This document shows positions 25,790 to 33,505 of a DNA stretch of 64,000 bases, one piece after another. The notes beneath the pieces are model-generated. The model saw only the letters and a list, made by a program, of their open reading frames with translations. It was not told where the DNA came from and did no database searches. The DNA is from Caballeronia sp. Lep1P3. GTDB lineage: Bacteria > Pseudomonadota > Gammaproteobacteria > Burkholderiales > Burkholderiaceae. The stretch lies in the NCBI RefSeq assembly GCF_022879595.1, contig NZ_CP084266.1, positions 1,054,001-1,118,000 of the forward strand, given 5' to 3'. Every line of letters begins with the position of its first letter. Position 1 is the first letter of the stretch. The position numbers and the translations under genes were made by a program.

Positions 25790-27073
25790 ATGAGTAACCA
25801 AATCCAGGGTGCTCCGCACGGAAAGCCACAGAAGCCGGATCAGCCGTCCACATTGCTCGATCGCAGCGACGTGCGCGTGAAGCACGCGACCGGCGTCGGA
25901 GGCGCAATCTCCGCTTTCGTCGATCAGGTGAAGTCGGGTGACCTAGGTTCATTGCCAGTCGTTGTCGGTCTAGTCATTATCTGGACCGTGTTCACGAGCC
26001 TGAATCCGGTCTTTCTGTCGGCCAACAATCTGGTCAACATGCTTTTCGACTGCTCGACCATCGGCGTGATCTCACTGGGCATCGTCTGTGTGCTGATGGT
26101 CGGTGAGATCGACCTGTCCGTCGGTTCGATGAGCGGTTTCGCTTCGGCGCTGGTCGGCACGCTGTGGGTCAACGAAGGATGGCCCGTGGCACTGGCAATC
26201 GTTGCGGCCATTCTCGTAGGCGCGGTCGTCGGTGCACTGTATGCGTTCCTGCTCAACCGCCTCGGGATGCCGAGCTTCGTCGCGACGCTGGCGGGTTTGC
26301 TGGCATTACTCGGGCTCCAACTGTATGTTCTCGGCTCCAGTGGTTCCATCAACCTGCCCTATGGCTCCGCCATGGTGAATCTCGGGCAGCTGATCGTGCT
26401 CCCGCCAGTCGTATCGTATGTGATAGCGCTTCTACCGGGGGCCCTCATGCTGGTTCTCGGGATGCGCACGCAACAACGCCGCCGGGCATCGAATCTTTCG
26501 GCGCCCTCGATGAGTAGTCTGCTCACGCGCTGCATCGTCATTACCGTACTGCTGGAAGTCGTGGTGGCATATCTGAATCAGGGACGCGGCATTCCGCTGC
26601 TGTTCGCGCTCTTCCTGGCTCTTGCGGTGGTGATGGACTACATGCTCAGACGCACGCGGTGGGGCCGTTCGATGCACGCAGTCGGCGGCAACAAAGAAGC
26701 AGCGAGACGCGCGGGCATCAACGTCAAAGGCATTTATATGAGCGCCTTCGTGCTTTGCTCGGGTCTCGCCGCGCTCGGCGGCGTCCTGTCGGCAGCGCGA
26801 CTCGCATCGGCCAGTCAGCAGGCGGGCACCGGCGATGTCAATCTGAATGCGATTGCAGCGGCGGTGATTGGTGGAACTAGTCTCTTCGGCGGGCGCGGCA
26901 GCGCGTATTCGGCGGTGCTCGGCATTATCGTGATCCAGTCGATCGCGAGCGGACTGACGCTGCTGAATCTGTCGTCGTCGCTGCGCTTCATGATCACGGG
27001 CGCGGTGTTGGCAATCGCGGTCATCGTCGATTCGCTTGCCCGTCAATCGCGCGTCTCTCACGGTCGCGCTTGA
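25790..27073 (+). CDS. Sugar/polyol ABC transporter, permease
   Basis: 427 residues from the ATG at 25790, with GGGAGA upstream. About 10 membrane segments, with the ribose/xylose permease signatures GVICLMVGEIDLSVG-like (CVLMVGEIDLSVGSMSG), GMPSFVATLAGLLALLGL and AVGGNKEAARRAGINV, then IAAAVIGGTSLFGGRGS. The long middle insertion is typical of XylH. One permease is present, so it likely forms a homodimer. Confidence 0.92.
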   Translation: MSNQIQGAPHGKPQKPDQPSTLLDRSDVRVKHATGVGGAISAFVDQVKSGDLGSLPVVVGLVIIWTVFTSLNPVFLSANNLVNMLFDCSTIGVISLGIVCVLMVGEIDLSVGSMSGFASALVGTLWVNEGWPVALAIVAAILVGAVVGALYAFLLNRLGMPSFVATLAGLLALLGLQLYVLGSSGSINLPYGSAMVNLGQLIVLPPVVSYVIALLPGALMLVLGMRTQQRRRASNLSAPSMSSLLTRCIVITVLLEVVVAYLNQGRGIPLLFALFLALAVVMDYMLRRTRWGRSMHAVGGNKEAARRAGINVKGIYMSAFVLCSGLAALGGVLSAARLASASQQAGTGDVNLNAIAAAVIGGTSLFGGRGSAYSAVLGIIVIQSIASGLTLLNLSSSLRFMITGAVLAIAVIVDSLARQSRVSHGRA

Positions 27074-27098
27074 ATTCGCATAACCAGGGGACAGATGA

Positions 27099-27827
27099 AT
27101 GACTGACACGATCAAAGGAAAAGTTGCGGCCATCACGGGTGCAGCGTCGGGTATCGGTCTCGCCTGCGCGCGCGAGCTGATTGCGCATGGCTCGAAGGTC
27201 GTGCTGATCGACCGCGCCAAAGAACGGCTCGATGCGCTATGCGCGGAACTCGGTCCCGATGCATTGCCCCTCGTCGCCGATCTGCTCAATCCGGCGGAAG
27301 TGTCCGGCCTTCTGCCGCGCATTCTCGATGCGGCCGGCGGCCTCGATATTTTCCACGCAAATGCCGGCGCGTACGTGGGCGGCGAATTGATTGATGGCGA
27401 TCCCGACGCATGGGACCGCATGCTGAACTTGAATATCAATGCCGCGTTCCGTTCGGTGCACGCCGTCCTCCCCCACATGGTGAAACAGCAGTCCGGCGAC
27501 ATCGTCTTCACCAGCTCCATTGCGGGTATGGTGCCGGTGGTCTGGGAGCCGATATACACCGCTTCGAAGTTTGCGGTGCAGGCCTTCGTGCACACGGCGC
27601 GGCGTCAGCTCTCGAAGCATGGTGTGCGCGTGGGCTCCGTATTGCCGGGACCGGTCGTGACCGCATTGCTGGACGACTGGCCCAAGGCGAAGATGGACGA
27701 AGCGCTCGCATCCGGAAGCCTGATGCAGGCAAAGGAAGTGGCCGATTGCGTCCTTTTCATGCTGACGCGTCCGCGCAACGTAACCGTTCGCGACCTCGTG
27801 ATCCTTCCGAACGCGGTCGATCTCTGA
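27099..27827 (+). CDS. Short-chain dehydrogenase, probable pentitol (ribitol-type) dehydrogenase
   Basis: 242 residues. Rossmann motif TGAASGIG, then NAGAYVGG, catalytic Ser in FTSSIAG and YxxxK in YTASKFAV. It lies 25 bases after the permease and 69 before an FGGY kinase, so it probably oxidises the polyol brought in by the transporter to a ketose. Ribitol to D-ribulose fits the neighbouring kinase best, but arabinitol or xylitol cannot be excluded. Confidence 0.8.
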   Translation: MTDTIKGKVAAITGAASGIGLACARELIAHGSKVVLIDRAKERLDALCAELGPDALPLVADLLNPAEVSGLLPRILDAAGGLDIFHANAGAYVGGELIDGDPDAWDRMLNLNINAAFRSVHAVLPHMVKQQSGDIVFTSSIAGMVPVVWEPIYTASKFAVQAFVHTARRQLSKHGVRVGSVLPGPVVTALLDDWPKAKMDEALASGSLMQAKEVADCVLFMLTRPRNVTVRDLVILPNAVDL

Positions 27828-27896
27828 GACCGGCAACCCTTCGAGGGGCGCGGATGTCCCTCGAAACCGATCCAACGCTCCAACGGGCAGTGAGCC

Positions 27897-29525
27897 ATGA
27901 CTTCTGATTACACGACTCAGGACGTAACCAACGCGCGGTTTGTCGTCGGCGTGGATGTCGGCACCGGCAGCGCGCGCGCGGGCGTCTTCGACCTCGACGG
28001 TCGAATGCTGGCGACGGCGAAGTACGACATCACGCTATATCGCGCAAGCGGGTCCATCGTCGAACAATCGAGCACCGAAATCTGGGACGCCGTGTGTCAC
28101 GCGGTCAGGGATGCCATCGCGCAGGCGGATGTACCACCCGAGCGGATCGTCGGAATCGGATTCGATGCCACCTGCTCGCTGGTCGTGCTGGGCGACGGCG
28201 GCAAGCCGCTGCCGGTGGGGCCCTCGGAGGAGGCAGAGCGCGACATCATCGTCTGGATGGACCACCGCGCCGTTGAGCAGGCGGAACGCATCAACGCGGC
28301 GGGGCACGATGTCCTGAAGTATGTTGGCGGCAAGATATCTCCGGAGATGGAGACGCCGAAGCTGCTGTGGCTTCTGGAGAATCGCCCCGCCGTATTCGAC
28401 GATGCGTGGCAGTTCTTCGATCTCACCGACTTTCTGACGTGGCGTTCGACCGGCGACCTCTCCCGATCCACGTGCACGGTCACATGCAAGTGGACCTACC
28501 TTGCCCACGAAAGCCGTTGGGACGGCACCTATTTTCGCAGCGTCGGACTCGGGCAGCTCGCCGACGAAGGCTTTGTCCGCATCGGTCAGAACGTGGTGGA
28601 ACCCGGCACGCCGTTGGGAAGCGGCCTGACCGAAGAGGCGGCTGCGGAACTCGGCTTGCGCGCGGGAACGCCGGTTGCCGCCGGCGTGATCGATGCGCAC
28701 GCGGGCGGTATCGGTACGGTGGGTGCCGAAGGCGAACCCGAAGCGTGTCTTGCTTATGTGTTTGGAACGTCGTCCTGCACAATGACGACGACGCGTGAGC
28801 CCGTGTTTGTTCCCGGCGTCTGGGGACCGTATTTTTCGGCGATGATCCCGAACGCCTGGCTCAACGAGGGCGGTCAGTCCGTCGCGGGTGCCGCCATCGA
28901 ACGGCTGCTCACGCTGCACCCGGCAACCGCCGAGGCGCGAAGCCGTTCGGAGGAAGTGGGACAGTCACTGCCCGCGATGCTCGCCAATCTCGCGACGCAG
29001 GCATCCGACACATTGTCCGACGTGGTGAAACTGGCGCAAGGCGTGCATGTCGTTCCTGAATTCCTGGGCAACCGGGCACCCTTCGCCGACCCACATGCGC
29101 GAGCCGTGATCGCGGGCCTCGGCATGGAAACCGACCTCGACAGTCTGGTATCGCTGTATATCGCGGGTATTTGCAGTATCGGATATGGCTTGCGCCAGAT
29201 AGTCGAGACGCAGGCGTCGGCGGGCGCACCAATCGAACGCGTGATGATCAGCGGAGGCGCGGGGCGACATGATCTCGTCCGTCAGTTGCTCGCCGATGCC
29301 GTAGGCAAGCCGGTGCTGGCCGCGCTCGCGGAGGAGCCCGTTCTTCTCGGCGCCGCGATTCTTGGCGCCGTGGCGGGCGGCCAATTCGACGATGTCGGGA
29401 CTGCGATGGGCGTTATGTCTCAGGTAGGCAAAGTCTACGAACCGCATGGCGATGTACGCGCCTTGCATGATGCGCGGTTCAGTGCTTTCACGCGCTTGCA
29501 GGCGCTCGCCAGGGAGATTCGTTAG
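27897..29525 (+). CDS. FGGY-family carbohydrate kinase, probable D-ribulokinase type
   Basis: 542 residues. N-terminal ATPase motif VVGVDVGTGSARAGVFD; GFDATCSLVVLG and WMDHRAVEQAERIN match the ribulokinase-like branch; substrate and nucleotide motifs AGVIDAHAGGIG and ISGGAGRHDLVRQLLADAVGKPV; and the late SLYIAGICSIGYGLRQIVE. Length and the WMDHRA motif favour D-ribulokinase-like enzymes. Together with the upstream dehydrogenase and transporter it forms a pentitol-to-pentulose-5-phosphate route. Confidence 0.88.
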   Translation: MTSDYTTQDVTNARFVVGVDVGTGSARAGVFDLDGRMLATAKYDITLYRASGSIVEQSSTEIWDAVCHAVRDAIAQADVPPERIVGIGFDATCSLVVLGDGGKPLPVGPSEEAERDIIVWMDHRAVEQAERINAAGHDVLKYVGGKISPEMETPKLLWLLENRPAVFDDAWQFFDLTDFLTWRSTGDLSRSTCTVTCKWTYLAHESRWDGTYFRSVGLGQLADEGFVRIGQNVVEPGTPLGSGLTEEAAAELGLRAGTPVAAGVIDAHAGGIGTVGAEGEPEACLAYVFGTSSCTMTTTREPVFVPGVWGPYFSAMIPNAWLNEGGQSVAGAAIERLLTLHPATAEARSRSEEVGQSLPAMLANLATQASDTLSDVVKLAQGVHVVPEFLGNRAPFADPHARAVIAGLGMETDLDSLVSLYIAGICSIGYGLRQIVETQASAGAPIERVMISGGAGRHDLVRQLLADAVGKPVLAALAEEPVLLGAAILGAVAGGQFDDVGTAMGVMSQVGKVYEPHGDVRALHDARFSAFTRLQALAREIR

Positions 29526-29917
29526 CCGTCAGCGCGAACTGGAACGACGCGTGTCTGCGCGGCGTGCAACCGCCTCACTCGGTAGGCGACAGGCAACGAC
29601 TTCTCAGTGCACCGGAACCAACGCCCGTCGACGACATCGACGGAAATGTGCGCTGGCGCGGTGGATGGCCTGATAACCGCTGCCGCACCTGCGGGGCGCT
29701 GGTCACTGCCAGAACATCGGAGCGGCCTTGCGGTCCCGGCAGCCTCAATGCGAGTCAAACACCGCCACGGACGCCGATGCGGTTCTGGATCTAATGTTCT
29801 ATTCGACAGAACTCCAGTTCTAAAATCCGGGGTTAACCCCTCTTATGTTGGACACTCCACACGCCTATAGTTCTCTTCAGCGAAACGACGGTCTATCGCA
29901 CAGAACCAAGGAGCGAC
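29526..29917. promoter_or_regulatory. Promoter region of the HMG-CoA-lyase/CoA-transferase operon
   Basis: 392 bases without a gene. The last about 120 bases are AT-richer and crowded with repeats: GTTCT-N7-AGAAC (29796-29812), the overlapping AGAAC-N4-GTTCT (29808-29821), another GTTCT near 29782 and 29871, and a perfect 12-base palindrome GGGGTTAACCCC (29829-29840). These look like operator sites for a regulator that is not in the window. A clean AAGGAG ribosome binding site precedes the ATG at 29918. Confidence 0.6.
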
Positions 29918-30901
29918 ATGAGCACTTCACGCCCTCAGATTTTGATTAGCGAAGTCGGGCCGCGCGACGGCCTGCAAAGCATCAAGAGCATCATGCCAAC
30001 GGCCGCCAAACTCCGATGGATCTCCGCGCTGGCAGCATCCGGGCTGAAGGAAATCGAGGTGGGCTCGTTCGTTCCGCCCAAGCTCTTGCCGCAGATGGCC
30101 GACATTCGCGAAGTCGTGGCGCACGCGTTGAGCATTCCGGGCCTGCAAGTCGCTGTCTTGGCTCCCAACCTGCGCGGCTCCCGGAGCGCCTTTGAAGCAG
30201 GCGTCCATAAGGTCACGCTGCCTGTTTCGGTCACCAATGAGCACGCGTTGGCCAATATCCGTAAAACCACCGGGCAACTGATCGAAGAGGTACGCAACAT
30301 CGTCGCATTGCGCGACGAGCAGTTTCCCGGCGTCCAGATTGAAGCGGGTATGTCGGTTGCATTCGGCTGCACGATCGCGGGCACGGTGACCGACGACCAA
30401 ACGATCCGCATGTGCCGTGCGATGGCCGAATGCGGCGTCGATGAAATCGGTCTTTCCGATACGAGCGGCTACGCCAACCCCGTTCAGGTTCGTCGCCTGT
30501 TCCGTCGGCTGCAATCCGAAGTTGGAGACAAGGCAGGCGGTGCGCACTTTCACAACACGCGCGGGCAAGGCCTCGCCAATGTCGTCGCAGCACTTGACGT
30601 CGGCGTCACCACGATCGATTCGAGTCAAGCCGGCCTCGGAGGCTGTCCGTATGCGCCCGGCGCAACGGGAAATATCGTCACTGAAGATCTGGCTTTCCTG
30701 CTCGAAGCGATGGGCTACGACACGGGCGTCGACATCGACAAGCTCGTTTCCGCGCGCGCAATCCTCGCTGAGGGGCTTCCGGGCGAAGCGCTCTACGGAC
30801 ACGTGCAAGACGCAGGTTTGCCGAAGGGCTTCTCGTATGCAGACGGGCGTGCACGGAGCGCGCCGCAACCGGAAGGCTGTTTGTCGGGAGTCGCGCAATG
30901 A
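29918..30901 (+). CDS. Hydroxymethylglutaryl-CoA lyase family protein
   Basis: 327 residues of the DRE-TIM (HMGL-like) barrel. Hallmarks: SEVGPRDGLQSIKSIM with the metal and catalytic Arg-Asp, FVPPKLLPQMAD, ISLSDTSGYANP-type strand (IGLSDTSGYANP), AHFHNTRGQGLANVVAAL with the metal His residues, and GLGGCPYAPGATGNIVTEDL with the catalytic Cys. HMG-CoA lyase makes acetyl-CoA and acetoacetate in leucine breakdown, but here it is paired with a CoA-transferase instead of leucine genes, so a branched dicarboxylate CoA ester may be the substrate. Confidence 0.9.
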   Translation: MSTSRPQILISEVGPRDGLQSIKSIMPTAAKLRWISALAASGLKEIEVGSFVPPKLLPQMADIREVVAHALSIPGLQVAVLAPNLRGSRSAFEAGVHKVTLPVSVTNEHALANIRKTTGQLIEEVRNIVALRDEQFPGVQIEAGMSVAFGCTIAGTVTDDQTIRMCRAMAECGVDEIGLSDTSGYANPVQVRRLFRRLQSEVGDKAGGAHFHNTRGQGLANVVAALDVGVTTIDSSQAGLGGCPYAPGATGNIVTEDLAFLLEAMGYDTGVDIDKLVSARAILAEGLPGEALYGHVQDAGLPKGFSYADGRARSAPQPEGCLSGVAQ

Positions 30902-32172
30902 GCGAAGTGCAATCGAACCAGTCTTTGCCGTACAGCGGCGTTCGTGTCGTCGAAATGACGCACATGGTGATGGGGCCGACGTGCGGCATGGTCTTGGCCG
31001 ACCTCGGCGCCGAGGTGATCAAGGTTGAACCGATCACGGGCGACAGCACGCGCAACCTCCGAGGCTCGGGGGCCGGCTTCTTCGGCACGTTCAACCGCAA
31101 CAAGAAAAGCATCGCCGTCGATCTGAAAGACCCGCGCGGCGTGGAAATCGTCCACAAGCTCCTCGCCGGCGCGGACGTTTTCAGCGAGAACTTCAAGCGC
31201 GGCACGATGGACAAGCTCGGCCTCGGCTACGCCGCGCTGTCCACGCTCAATCCCCGTCTCGTGTATGTATCGCACAAAGGCTTCCTGCCCGGCCCCTACG
31301 ACCATCGCACCGCACTGGATGAAGTCGTGCAGATGATGGGCGGCCTCGCGTACATGACCGGCCCGGAGGGGCGACCGCTGCGCGCAGGCACGAGCGTCAA
31401 CGACATCATGGGCGGCATGTTCGGCGCGATCGGCGCAATGGCCGCGCTGGCGCAGCGGGAGCGCACCGGACGCGGACAAGAAGTGCAAAGCGCCTTGTTC
31501 GAGAACAACGTGTTCCTCGTCGCCCAGCACATGATGCAATACGCGGTCACCGGCAAGGCCGCCGCGCCGATGCCAAGCCGCATCTCAGCATGGGCTGTCT
31601 ACGATGTTTTCTCGGTGAAAGACGACGAACAGATTTTCCTGGCTGTTGTCTCCGATACCCAATGGGCGCTTTTCTGCGACGCGTTCGGCCTCGACGCGTT
31701 GAGAAAGGATGAGCGTATCGCCAGCAACAATCAGCGTGTGCAAGCTCGGGAATGGCTGATGCCGCAACTTCGCGAGCACATGAAAGCTTTCTCCGCCGCC
31801 GAGATCAGCGCGATCTTCGAGCGCTGCGGGTTGCCCTATGCGCCAATTACGAGGCCGCACGAGCTATTCGACGATCCGCATCTTCTTGCAACGGGCGGCC
31901 TCGCCGACGTCACGCTTCCGCCTGACGCGAGCGGTGCCGGCCAGCCAGTGTCGACGAAAACAGCATTGCTGCCCCTGACGCTTGGAGGCGAACGGTTGAA
32001 ATTGCGCGCCGCGCCGCCTTCACTCGGTCAGGACACCCGTGCTCTGCTTCAGCAGTTGGGCTACTCGTTAGAAGACCTCAGGCAACTGACCGACGCTGGC
32101 GTCGTTAAGTGTCAGGCAGACGGATCCGGCGATGCGTCGAATCCTTCTGCCAACGAACTGGCGAGCGCCTGA
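30898..32172 (+). CDS. CaiB/BaiF family (class III) CoA-transferase
   Basis: 424 residues. Family motifs GVRVVEMTHMVMGPTCGMVLADLGAEVIKVE, the SFFGTFNRNK-like NRNKKSIAVDLKDPRG, FSENFKRGTMDKLGLGY with the position of the catalytic Asp in the family close by, and YDHRTALDEVVQMMGGLAYMTG. It overlaps the lyase gene by 4 bases (ATGA), so the two work together: the transferase would load an acid with CoA and the lyase would split it. The exact acid is unknown; 3-hydroxy-3-methylglutarate would be the simplest idea. Confidence 0.9.
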   Translation: MSEVQSNQSLPYSGVRVVEMTHMVMGPTCGMVLADLGAEVIKVEPITGDSTRNLRGSGAGFFGTFNRNKKSIAVDLKDPRGVEIVHKLLAGADVFSENFKRGTMDKLGLGYAALSTLNPRLVYVSHKGFLPGPYDHRTALDEVVQMMGGLAYMTGPEGRPLRAGTSVNDIMGGMFGAIGAMAALAQRERTGRGQEVQSALFENNVFLVAQHMMQYAVTGKAAAPMPSRISAWAVYDVFSVKDDEQIFLAVVSDTQWALFCDAFGLDALRKDERIASNNQRVQAREWLMPQLREHMKAFSAAEISAIFERCGLPYAPITRPHELFDDPHLLATGGLADVTLPPDASGAGQPVSTKTALLPLTLGGERLKLRAAPPSLGQDTRALLQQLGYSLEDLRQLTDAGVVKCQADGSGDASNPSANELASA

Positions 32173-32685
32173 CCGCATGAGCGGAGTGCGGACCGGTGTT
32201 TCGTCCGCAGAAGAAAACGTCTGGCGCCGCTAGAGTGCTCTTGCCCGGCGTGCTCAAGGCTGATGGATTTGCGAATCAGCCGATGTACGGCCGGTCGCTC
32301 CGGATTATTGATCGCGTTGCTGCATGGCCGCTGCCTGGCCTTCAATTACAGTCGGTTTCGACGTCGCAAGATTGGAAAAAAAGCGCCTTCTGGCTACCAG
32401 GCATTTCGCGGATCGACGGCCAGAGTTTCGACGAAGAGGTGTTGCGCGCGCGGGACGAATTGCTGACTAACGGCGTGAATCGGTCGCGCCGCAGAATCGA
32501 GCGGATCGTGTTCGAGAGAGCAGGAATCAGTGCAAGTTCGGCGAGGCGGCGCGGTACTTACACAGCGCTGACCAGGCGGCCTGTTGGAGGATTGGAGTGG
32601 CATATCGAGACAAGCAATTCGTGCCGTATACGAGATTCATTGATGAACTCGACAGCGATCCCACGCAGACGAAGCAACCGTTCAA
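32173..32685. other. Gene-poor interval at the 3' side of tRNA-Sec
   Basis: About 510 bases of lower GC than the surroundings with only unrecognisable frames. It lies at the 3' end of a tRNA gene, where genomic islands often attach, but I see no integrase and no repeat of the tRNA end within the window. Confidence 0.45.
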
Positions 32686-32781
32686 TGGCGGAAAGCAGCC
32701 GGAGTCGAACCGACCTGGGAGTGTCTGACACCCCCAACTGAGTTTGAAGCTCAGCCGTACCACCGGATACGAATGCCTTCC
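32686..32781 (-). tRNA. selC: tRNA-Sec (UCA anticodon)
   Basis: 96 bases including an encoded CCA. The 8-base acceptor stem pairs GGAAGGCA with TGCTTTCC (one G-T wobble). The anticodon is TCA (32745-32747) in CTTCAAA, the reading for UGA. A long variable arm follows, GGGGGTGTCAGACACTCCC, as in bacterial tRNA-Sec, then a T arm with GGTTCGACTCC. It shares its neighbourhood with selA, selB and a UGA-containing formate dehydrogenase gene. Confidence 0.95.
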
Positions 32782-32835
32782 TCTGAGCGGAAAAGAGAAC
32801 CGAAAGAAGAGCGCCCGATTATAGCGGCGCGGGCA

Positions 32836-33459
32836 TCAACGCGCGTCGTCGCGGGAACGGTCAGGCGGCTCGCGCCGCCGCAGCAGCCTGTACGCGCCAT
32901 ACAGCAAGCCGACGAGCACGAGCAGGTCGATCACCGTCGCGCCGTGCATCTGCAACTCGACGAGCGCGTAGTGCAACTGGCGCTGAAAGAGCGCGCCGCC
33001 CAGAAGCCAGAACGCCGCCCACGCGACGATGCCCGCCGTATCCCACAGAAAGAAGCTCAATACCGCGATGCCCGTCGTGCCCATCAGCGGCGGCGTGACC
33101 AGCCCGAGCCCCGGCACGAACTTCGATACGGCGACGATCGGCGCGCCATGCCGCTCGAACAATTGGCTCGCGCGGTTCATGCCCGAATCGAGCGCATACG
33201 ACCGGCGCGAGAGCGCGGCGACGAGCCGCCGCCCATAGACGCGCCCCGCCGAAAACCACACGCCATCGCCGAGCAGCGCGCCGCACAGCGCCGCGAGCAG
33301 CACGTGCGCGAACGAAAGCCGCCCGCTCGCGATCATCGACCCGGCAAGGATCAAGAGCGGCGCTGAGGGCAACGGCACGCCGAGCCGCGTCAACAGCACG
33401 TTGCCAAACACGGCGGCCGCGCCCCATTGCGCAATGGCCGATGGCGGAATCTGGATCAA
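32836..33459 (-). CDS. DedA/VTT family membrane protein
   Basis: 207 residues with about five membrane segments. Family marks: the amphipathic re-entrant region around PLPSAPLLILAGSM, GDGVWFSAGRVYGRR, and SKFVPGLGLVTPPLMGTTG, the conserved Arg/Lys-Pro-Gly loop. DedA proteins are envelope lipid flippases or scramblase-like proteins (polyprenyl or PE). It sits between tRNA-Sec and a larger DedA fusion gene, all on the minus strand. Confidence 0.85.
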   Translation of the reverse strand: MIQIPPSAIAQWGAAAVFGNVLLTRLGVPLPSAPLLILAGSMIASGRLSFAHVLLAALCGALLGDGVWFSAGRVYGRRLVAALSRRSYALDSGMNRASQLFERHGAPIVAVSKFVPGLGLVTPPLMGTTGIAVLSFFLWDTAGIVAWAAFWLLGGALFQRQLHYALVELQMHGATVIDLLVLVGLLYGAYRLLRRREPPDRSRDDAR

Positions 33460-33505
33460 CGGCCACCTCTGCGTCGCCCGCTTGCGCGAGCGCGTCTTCG
33501 CACCT

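Noticed and set aside
32173..32685. Integration site of a genomic island at the 3' end of tRNA-Sec
   Set aside because: I found no integrase and no second copy of the tRNA end in the window, so only the position is suggestive.
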